Origin: Callorhinus ursinus
Lineage: Eukaryota > Chordata > Mammalia > Carnivora > Otariidae
Length of the DNA stretch: 64,000 nucleotides
Direction: 5' to 3'
Assembly: GCF_003265705.1 (NCBI RefSeq)
Contig: NW_020312828.1
Coordinates: forward strand, 58,765,021 to 58,829,020
Part shown: piece after piece, positions 56,354 through 64,000 of the stretch
Layout: each line of letters starts with the position of its first letter
Position numbering within the stretch: the stretch's first letter is position 1
Notes under the pieces: generated by a model
Databases searched by the model: none
Told to the model about the DNA's origin: nothing
What the model saw: the letters and a program-made list of their open reading frames with translations, nothing else
Translations under genes and position numbers: made by a program

Positions 56354-56590
56354 GCTTCTAGCTATTTTTTTTAAAGATTTATTTACTTATTTGAGAGAGA
56401 GAGAGAGCAAGCACAGTTGGGGAGGGGCAGAAGGAGAGGGAGAGAGAGAATCTCAAGCAGGCTCCACTCCCAGTGTGGGGTCCAACATGGGGCTCGATCC
56501 TATGACCCTGAGATATGACCTGAGCCAAAATCAAGAGTCAGATGCTTAGCCAACTGAGCCACCCAGGCACCCCGGCCTCTAGTTATTTTT
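56354..56590 (-). mobile_element. older-subtype CAN SINE with target duplication
   Basis: The body is at 56370-56574 (head complement GAGCCACCCAGGCACCCC). The target duplication GCTTCTAGCTATTTTT (left) and GCCTCTAGTTATTTTT (right) has two changes, fitting an older insertion. Confidence 0.93.
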
Positions 56591-56919
56591 AAAAGGTAGG
56601 CCATGTGTGTTTGTCTCCTGGATTGTGCTCACTCTCTCTCAGTCTCTCTACCTCTACCTCTATCTCTTTGTCTCAGAAGATATAAGGGTAGAGATTTCGG
56701 CTACCTTCATTATCCTCCAGACTCAGAAACTACAGAAATATATTCTTTTTAAAAATCCAATTTTAGTATAAAGCTTATGATTTTATTTCTAATATATTTA
56801 TTATTGACTTAAAATAATTAAAAAGTCAGTGTATACATTAAACATTTACAATTGCATATAGACATATTTTTCAAATTTTCCCATAATTTAATTTATTAAA
56901 TTGTCACAAAATCATATTT
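56591..56919. other. unassigned DNA
   Basis: Nothing recognised. Confidence 0.4.
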
Positions 56920-57012
56920 TATTAATAAGAAACTATAATTGGTCAGTGACCTGACTAAAGCCAAATGATGGTAGGGATAGACTTAACCTGAGCCATTTAG
57001 ACATAAATTTAT
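56920..57012 (+). repeat. MIR remnant
   Basis: GTCAGTGACCTGACTAAAGCC followed by AAATGATGGTAGGGATAGAC resembles the MIR core 3' part. Confidence 0.5.
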
Positions 57013-58569
57013 TTCTCTTCCTACTATATGATAGATAGCTCTCTGGGTGCACGCATCTAATTGAACAAATTATTTTTTTTAGTGAATACTAATCTTTAAG
57101 ATAACAAATTCTAACCTCATTAATGGGGGCATTCACCCTAGTTCACCTTGGTTATAAAACTGTTTTTACTTCACCAGATGTCTGAGCATCACTCTTAAAT
57201 TCTTTGTGTGTAAACATAAATAACAGAAATTTCTTTTTATTAAGGTTTATTGGAAAAAATACATGTGGCCTCAAGGTCCTCCACAAAATAAAATTTTATT
57301 GGATTTTAGTCAGTAGTTATGATATTATGAAACATAAAATACCTACCATAACTTTGCAAACCAAGAGTTATAATGATTTGTTTACTTGGAAAAAAAACAT
57401 TTAATTTGTCTCAAGTTCAAACTAACATGCCTGCCTGACTGTAATTTTTATCTATTCATTCCAAATAAAATATTGAAAAGTAGCATCTCTTGTCACTTAC
57501 TAGCCCTTGGGTCTCTGCTTTTATGTTTAATTTAATATCGACTTGTGACTTCTTTTCCTTTTACAGTTGATAATGAATTAAAATAAAATAATGATTTGCT
57601 TTTACTGCCAGACAAGATGCTAGATGTCCTCTTGCCAAGTTTAGAGTTTATAAGTAACAGCATGCCTTTAAAAAAAAGTTTAATAAAACTACAAAATAAA
57701 AATTAAATGTTAAAATGCTTACCTTTTACCATAAAATCATTACTTCTTACCACATCAAATCAAGGAACACATCACTGGTGTCTACATAATTCAAACAAAT
57801 ACTTTGACAAGCAGTAAACCCATGAAGGAAACACTGTTTTAAAAATGAAACATTCAGTAGTAGAGAAACTTTCTTGTCAAAACAATGTTCATCATGCAGT
57901 TGTCCAAAGGAGTCTGATAACTAGTGCACACTATAGAAAAAAAAACAAAACACTAATTTGATATTACTCAATGTTTACTAAAGTTGTTTTCAGTTAGATA
58001 TGAAATCCATATATATACATATATACGGTTTGGCATAACTCTGATAGAAAAGGAAAGAAAAATTACCCTTTTGTCATTTTAGGGCACGGGGTGAATGCCA
58101 AAAATAACATGGTCCAGCCATTATTTTAATCTGAACAACTATTTGGACCATTGGTAAATTGAACATGTAAATACAATATTATTTCACACAAGTGACTGTG
58201 TCATATAGCATGCTTAACTATTTTAATTGGTGGACCCAAGCTCCTAGGGTTTCTGAGCTGATATTAAAAATCCAAGTTTATTGTTCTGCCTCCCTATTAT
58301 TTGTTACTGTGGTATAAATAGACGATCTAAGAATTAATCTTTTGAGAGATAAATCCTTTATAAAGTGACCCATATACATTTGCAAATCTAATAACTTGCA
58401 AGGTTGAAAGATTTTGAATGGAAAACATATTTGTTTTATTCCTACATATGCAGTTCTTATCATAGCCAATAGAAATGTACCTTTTATGGGTAGTACTTAT
58501 TACCAAAATAAATATTATCAGTTTATTTGTTTAGCATCCATCTCCAAAAATTAGAGTATTACTTTATGA
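57013..58569. other. unassigned AT-rich DNA
   Basis: No recognised gene, RNA or repeat family in ~1.5 kb. Confidence 0.45.
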
Positions 58570-58665
58570 GAACATGACCTTTGTGTGTTCACTATAATTA
58601 TAGTCCTAAAACCAAGGACAGTGCATAGCACGTGATGGAAACTCAACAAATATTTTTTGTATTGG
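58570..58665 (+). repeat. L2/MIR3-type 3' end remnant
   Basis: CCAAGGACAGTGCATAGCACG then GATGGAAACTCAACAAATATTT fits the 'cagtgcctggcacatagtaggtgctcaataaat' end. Confidence 0.6.
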
Positions 58666-58900
58666 AAAAAATAACTGAAAATTAATACTTTTTTCAATGA
58701 AATAATTGATTTAAATTATAGTACACAAATATATCATAAATATCTCATTTATTTAGAATGCTGACATTGCTTTGTGTTATAAAATAGCTTTTCAAACATA
58801 GGCAACTTTCGAAAAGAATATATTTGGACATATACTTGACAAATGACAATTAGAATTAATGGATTTTAGAACAACATGTTAAAATAAATTAATACCAATC
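58666..58900. other. unassigned AT-rich DNA
   Basis: Nothing recognised. Confidence 0.4.
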
Positions 58901-59070
58901 TAAATACCTTTGTACAGGGGCTCCTGGGTGGCTCAGTTGGTTAAGTGACTGCCTTTGGCTCAGGTCATGATCCCAGGGTCCTGGGATCGAGCCCCACATT
59001 GAGCTCCCTGGTCGGCCAGCAGCCTGCTTCTCCCTCTCTCCCACTCCCCCTGCTTGTGTTCCCTCTCTTG

Positions 59071-59105
<35 letters not shown>

Positions 59106-59162
59106 AATTAAATAAATAAAATCTTAAAAAAAATAAACAAATACATAAATACCTTTGTACAG
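58901..59162 (+). mobile_element. CAN-type SINE with (CT)n expansion
   Basis: The body is at 58918-59145 (head GGGCTCCTGGGTGGCTCAG). The perfect 17-bp target duplication TAAATACCTTTGTACAG lies at 58901-58917 and 59146-59162. The CT-rich part has grown into a (CT)n microsatellite at 59074-59102. Confidence 0.96.
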
Positions 59163-59740
59163 ATTAACAACTAGAGCATGAAGGGGGTGGCTTTTTGAGT
59201 CTGGAGTCCAGTAAGTAAAGAAAACCTTCTAGGACATGATTATTTCAGAAAACCTTTAAAACAAAGACTCATAGCAAACTTGTAAGCAGAAAGGCATTTT
59301 TGACTGTTGAAGCAGAAATCAAAACACCAGAGTATTGAGTGGGACAAACAGAGGTGATCAATTTATCATGTGACCAAATGTTTAAAATATATAAAGAAAA
59401 TCTAAAATAAATTGTCTTTGTTTTAAATACAGAGTCTTTGTTTTAAAGGTGGTAGTACCTAATACAGAATTGACCATGAGAAATGGATGGCATTATCAAA
59501 AAAAAATAAATAAATAAATAAAAGAGAATGAAAGAAAAGAAAAAAGAAAAAGAAATTAATAAAATAACTACCTAAGTAAATAAATACTGGAACTGTCTGA
59601 AATGAGAACCTAAAACAAGTCAAAGTGAGACTTAAAAACAAAGCGTTAAAATAATGATAATAATAATTCTGGCAATTACCAAAAAATTTAAGGTTCTTAA
59701 ATTTTTTATAAGACTTTAAATTCTCATAACTTTTTATAAT
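59163..59740. other. unassigned AT-rich DNA
   Basis: A short AAATAA repeat at 59500-59522; nothing else recognised. Confidence 0.4.
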
Positions 59741-59960
59741 TTTCAAAATGATTTCTCATTCAATATCTCATTTACATTTTATGAGCCTTCTGATATAGCA
59801 GGTGTACTGAGTGCCTACAAAAATATCAGATATTATGATAAGATCTGGGGATCCACAAATGAACAAGGAGCATTCCCTGAACTTTAAGAATTAAGTCTAT
59901 AGGTGAAAACACTGAGTTTCAAAAATGAAATGGATTTTCATTTATCCCACAACCAGATCT
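59741..59960 (+). repeat. MIR/MIR3 remnants
   Basis: CTCATTCAATATCTCATTTAC, then GTACTGAGTGCCTACAAAAA with GATCTGGGGATCCACAAATG, then ATAGGTGAAAACACTGAG. The order suggests a MIR interrupted by or overlapping a MIR3-like piece. Confidence 0.5.
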
Positions 59961-60255
59961 TCTTAATTCTAAATTCGATACTTTTTAAAAATAAATGCCT
60001 AATGATATAAGATAGATTAGATAGATGATAGAAAGATAGATAATTTATTTTATTAACTCTTAAGGAAAGAATAATGGATTGGTATTTTTTATCACAGCAA
60101 AGTTTATAATAGCAATAAAAGTTGGAGGCAATCTGAATAATCAGCCTTTGGAACTGGTACACAAAGTATGAGGGATTCTCACCAAGAGTAATACCTCTTA
60201 CAGTAGGAAAGCATGATGGGTGATTATTAGAAGCGTGGATTGTGGCATCAGAAAA
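59961..60255. other. unassigned DNA
   Basis: Nothing recognised. Confidence 0.4.
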
Positions 60256-60650
60256 GCCTGGTATTGTAGGCAGCCTCGAAGACAGCACACAGTGACCCAA
60301 TGTTCATGAGGATCTCTGATAGACTCCCTGTGAGTGTTCTCTGGACAAATCGATTTGCTTTTCATGAATAGATGACAGAAGTGATGGGATGCCACTTCAA
60401 AGACTGGGTTACTGAAAGACAGTGGCTTCTACTGTGGGAGCTACTTCTCACTTGTCTCTCCACGAAGCCTTGAGAGTACTGCAGTCCTGGTTGACACCTT
60501 GACAAGTTTGCTGGGATATCCTGAACCGGAACCACTCACCAGAGCCACTCCCAGATTCCTGAGCCACAGAAACTAGAAGATAATAAACGTGTGTACTTTC
60601 CAGTCAGGAGGTTTCATAGTAATTTGTTAGACAGCAAAAAGTAGCTTGTC
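60256..60650 (+). repeat. MaLR LTR, MLT1-like
   Basis: CACAGTGACCCAATGTTCATG, GGTTGACACCTTGACAAG, GAACCACTCACCAGAGCC, CTGAGCCACAGAAACTAGAAG and ATAATAAACGTGTG then AATTTGTTAGACAGCAAAAAG follow an MLT1-class LTR. Confidence 0.7.
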
Positions 60651-62410
60651 TGGACACGTGGTTTTAAATCCTAGTTCTTCCTCTGACTGGAGGGTGGTCC
60701 TTAGACATCCTTTCATCATCCATTTCTTCCTCTACAGAATACGCATAAAATAGAATCACATATAAATATATATAAATCTGCATAAAATATAATTATTTTA
60801 GGATTTTATAAGATGATACATCGAAAGCATTTCCATGAAGGTTTTACCATATTATGAACATGCAATTAAATATTTCATTTGTTAAGTTGCAGAAGAATAT
60901 TTACTGATATTTAAACTATTCAGAACATATTAAATGACAAAAGGCAGAATTAAAACATGTATACACAAAGCGATTGGCACAAAATATTAACAATATTTAA
61001 ATCTGGGTAAAGGGCATTGAGTATTTGCCATAGTGTTTTTATTCTTAACATTTTTGTGTAAGCTTGAAATATTTCAAATAAAGTGTTTTTAAAGTATATA
61101 CAGTGTAATGACGCCTTTAAAACTACAAATTTTTACAGAAAAATATTCAAAAGCTATATGAAAATATGTTAATAATGCTTACCTCTGAGTGCAGTGATTA
61201 TGAGATACATTTATTTTTTCATTTTTGTTTTCAAAATTTTGTACATTATGTATAAATTAATAATATTAAAATGTCTTTTAAATATATATTTAAGCTGATT
61301 TGTAATCTATATTAGTTAATAAGAGAACAAAGATCTAGAAAGAGGCATAGATATATAATAACTGAGTAGAAAGTACAATATGAGATTTGAACTAGAATGA
61401 ATTGGAAAGACAATTCATTTAAAAAGAAATGAGGGCTCTATTTTAAGTACACTTTTTAAATGTTTTAAAGCATTTTTATTTTATAGCTTTTAGAAATAAT
61501 TTATGCTTCACCATTGTCATAATTTGATTTATAAAAAAAAGTTCTACTTAGGAAAAAAATAGGACAGATAATTACCTTGATCTGAACATTATTTCCATAT
61601 GTAGATAATGCACATGGAATGACACAAATTATAGTTTTCTGCTTAATGAGGTGTTATCCACTTTAATCTTTGCAAGTAGGATGCTTTTTGGTTCTTGAAA
61701 TCAAAGATGAGTTTGGTTACTTTGCTTGAGTTTGAACTGCAAATTTCTGCTACAGAAACATATGTATTTGGTTCTCCAGTGCTTCTGCTCAGTCTTTATC
61801 ACTCTCCTTCTATACCTATGGCTCTCATGTATTCTCTATCTTCAGCTAAGGAAAAGCTTTTAGTATCATAATCAGGAAAAACACTTATTTTTCCTCTTTA
61901 CTTTTATTCTAATTTGAAAACGTCCTTCTCTATAAACTCACATCTGTTAACCTTAATAGTGAATGTCATAGACAAAAAAAAAAAGATATTTCAATTCCTT
62001 GTAAATATTGCCTAATACTAAGACTTTGTTTATGAAAATTATTTAAACATGTTGCATTTCAGAAGTATGGTAGTGAGCAGTGTAATAGAAAAATCTAGGC
62101 ATTTGCTTCATTTGATTACTTGTAAGGTTATTGTGTGTATTTGTCTGTTAATATCAGTGAACAAATTTTCCTATAATTTCATTGCAAGAGTATCTTACCC
62201 TATATATTGGCATTGCTAGAAAATATCTTCCAACGGAGTAACCGGAATCATGTGTGGCTTTACTAGACTAATAAACACATTTTTGCTCTCCATTATCCTC
62301 ACCACTTCATGAAGAGCCTAAATTCTCATTGTCACTTTGGACTCCAAGTTTCATTACTCATGCTTGCTTTCTTCTGTCTCAAAGACCTAACCCTAAAGCA
62401 ACAGCATAGC
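60651..62410. other. unassigned AT-rich DNA
   Basis: No recognised gene, RNA or repeat family in ~1.8 kb. Confidence 0.45.
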
Positions 62411-62635
62411 ATGGTCTTTAAGAGCTCAGAATTTGAAAGCAGATGGTCAAGATTCAAATCTCATCTAGGTTACTTATTCTTTCTGTGTTTCACTTTCTTA
62501 CATGTAATTGGGAGGATGATAATAGTACTATGTCATAGACTTGTGAGATATAAATGACTTAACGCATGTCATGTGGGCAGAAGAGTGTCTGTTGTACAGT
62601 AAGTATGAAATTATTAGCTATATTCATTATTATAT
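62411..62635 (-). repeat. MIR remnant
   Basis: The complement of MIR reads through in order: AGAATTTGAAAGCAGATGG, TTCAAATCTCATCTAGG, GTTTCACTTTCTTACATG, GATGATAATAGTACTATGTC, TTGTGAGATATAAATGACTT and ATTATTAGCTATATTCATTA. Confidence 0.75.
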
Positions 62636-63340
62636 TTTTAATTATGGAGATCAACCTCTTCTACATGACTTTGCCTTTTGTTAATTCTAAGGGATTTCTA
62701 TTTGGTTCTATTATCTATTGCTGCCTAACAAAGTAATAGCCTGGCTACTGCATTCTTGCATCATCAATTTTTTCCTATTTTTCTTGACTGGCTACTTACA
62801 CATGTTCACATTTCTGGAATCTGTTTCCAAAAATAAAGAAAAGAAAAGGTAAAGAAAAAAAGAAACACATCCAAATTTCCTCCAGCGATTACCCTATCTC
62901 TGGTCTCTATCTCTCTCTTCCCTTCACAACCAAACTTCTTTAAAGAATAGCTGAAGAATGTCAGCCAAAAATATCCTAGGATACTTCAAAGTTACAGAGA
63001 ACTCTGATGCCCCTAAAAGAGTAAAAGGGGCAGGACGTGGGACACATTGTTTCACTCTGAGCTGAGAACCCATTATATCATGTTTATTACTTGATTCCTT
63101 TTCCTCTGCCTCTCTCATTAAAGTTGCTTTATCTCACCATAAAATCTTAGGTCTTTCTTCCTCTCACTCATCTACAAGCTGAACTCTCAAGGAAATCTTA
63201 TCTACTCCCTTGCCTCACCAAAAATTGATACTTCAATAACTTCCAAATCAAGAATCCATCTCATTTTCTCTCCGGGCTTCAAATCTCCATATGCTATTCA
63301 ATACTTCCTGTCTATGTAATAGATCATTTGACATAAGATG
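62636..63340. other. unassigned DNA
   Basis: No recognised repeat or gene. Confidence 0.4.
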
Positions 63341-63556
63341 TCTAAAACTTAGGGTGCCTAGCTGGCTCAGTTGGTTAAGCATCTACCTTTGGCTCAGGTC
63401 ATGATCTCAGGGTCCTGGGATGGAGTCCCGCATTGGGCTCCCTGCTCAGCGGGGAGTCTGCTTCTCCCTCTGTCGTTCCCCCTGCTTGTGCTCTCTCTCT
63501 CTCAAATAAATAAAAAAAAATCTTTAAAAAATTAAAAATAAAATAAATGTATCTAA
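63341..63556 (+). mobile_element. CAN-type SINE
   Basis: Head AGGGTGCCTAGCTGGCTCAG and tail CTCAAATAAATAAAAAAAAATC. The approximate target duplication is ATGTCTAAAA (left) and ATGTATCTAAAA (right). Confidence 0.9.
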
Positions 63557-64000
63557 AAATCATTCCAACTATTCAAGCACCCCATCACCACAAATGATTC
63601 TTCTCCTACATGATCTAGCTCATGGCTTGGCATACCATGAACACATTTTTTCTTCCTTTCTAATTATTATGAAATAGAAGATATATAAAAAGCTATAAAT
63701 AACATAAGATATATCTTATGCCACACCTAATTCAAGCAATAAACATTATAAAATTATACTAAAATCCTCTGTATAGCCCCTCTGTATGTATTACCCTTCC
63801 TAAATCCAGAAGTAACCATTATCCTGAAATTAAAGATTCTTCTTTCCTAATGATAAAATGTGTTAATGAACTCACTGCTTCAAAAATAAATGAAGCTGTT
63901 TAATGATTAAGTTATTTTAGTAGGTCTATAATATACTACACTATATTTTATGTATTTCATGTGTTCTGTTCATCTCTGGAACCCAGAGGGAAAATAACTG
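63557..64000. other. unassigned AT-rich DNA to window end
   Basis: Nothing recognised. Confidence 0.4.

Noticed and set aside
2048..63545. tRNA-like heads with A/B-box-like motifs in many places
   Set aside because: They are the heads of tRNA-derived SINEs, truncated and followed by SINE bodies; none forms a full cloverleaf, so no tRNA gene was called.
1..64000. CRISPR-like arrays, bacterial operons, phage genes
   Set aside because: Tandem repeats present are microsatellites and a minisatellite without spacers; composition and repeats are those of a mammalian nuclear genome.

Overview
This is a gene-poor stretch of mammalian nuclear DNA from a carnivore. At least 19 copies or pieces of a tRNA-derived CAN-type SINE are present. 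Their head reads GGCGCCTGGGTGGCTCAG and is followed by a CT-rich region and an AAATAAATAAA-type tail. The head and body match the form I associate with bears, seals, mustelids and relatives (Arctoidea) better than the canid or felid consensus; the exact species cannot be named from the sequence. The DNA is AT-rich. I see no convincing exon of a host gene, no functional RNA gene and no CRISPR array, so the window is probably intergenic or deep intronic.

Layout. 1-9 kb: old MaLR (MLT1-like) LTRs, SINEs including one nested in another, a 5'-truncated young L1 3' end with a perfect target duplication, and an ERV1-like LTR. 10-12 kb: an old L1 3' end split by an inverted piece of L1 ORF2. 14.4-15.5 kb: a reverse-strand retrocopy of ATP6V1G1 whose 118-codon reading frame is still open. 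19-24 kb: an L1M tail, a MER58-like DNA transposon split by an MST-type LTR, a probable solo LTR, a small minisatellite and three SINEs. 25.4-28.5 kb: an EEF1A1 processed pseudogene in an unusually rearranged neighbourhood. A SINE beside it carries about 120 bp of EEF1A sequence. The pseudogene in turn carries 36 bp copied in inverted orientation from about 2.2 kb downstream. 29-39 kb: mostly unassigned DNA with MIR remnants, SINEs, an MLT1-like LTR and microsatellites. 39.7-46.95 kb: a full-length but dead L1 with a 17-bp target duplication, interrupted by a later SINE. 47.5-48.3 kb: a PPIA (cyclophilin A) processed pseudogene. 53-55.3 kb: old L1 pieces meeting tail to tail, one with another L1 tail nested inside. 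55-64 kb: SINEs, MIRs, an MLT1-like LTR and unassigned AT-rich DNA.

How it fits together: almost all recognisable content is the output of LINE-1 activity (L1s, the SINEs and processed pseudogenes it mobilised) laid over older LTR, MIR/L2 and hAT remnants. I found no new multi-gene system. The most unusual signals are three inverted, template-like copies: EEF1A inside a SINE, the 36-bp insert in the EEF1A1 pseudogene, and a 69-bp block shared between 35.6 and 55.5 kb. These look like local templated insertions rather than ordinary dispersed repeats. All family names come from memory of consensus sequences, without a database search.
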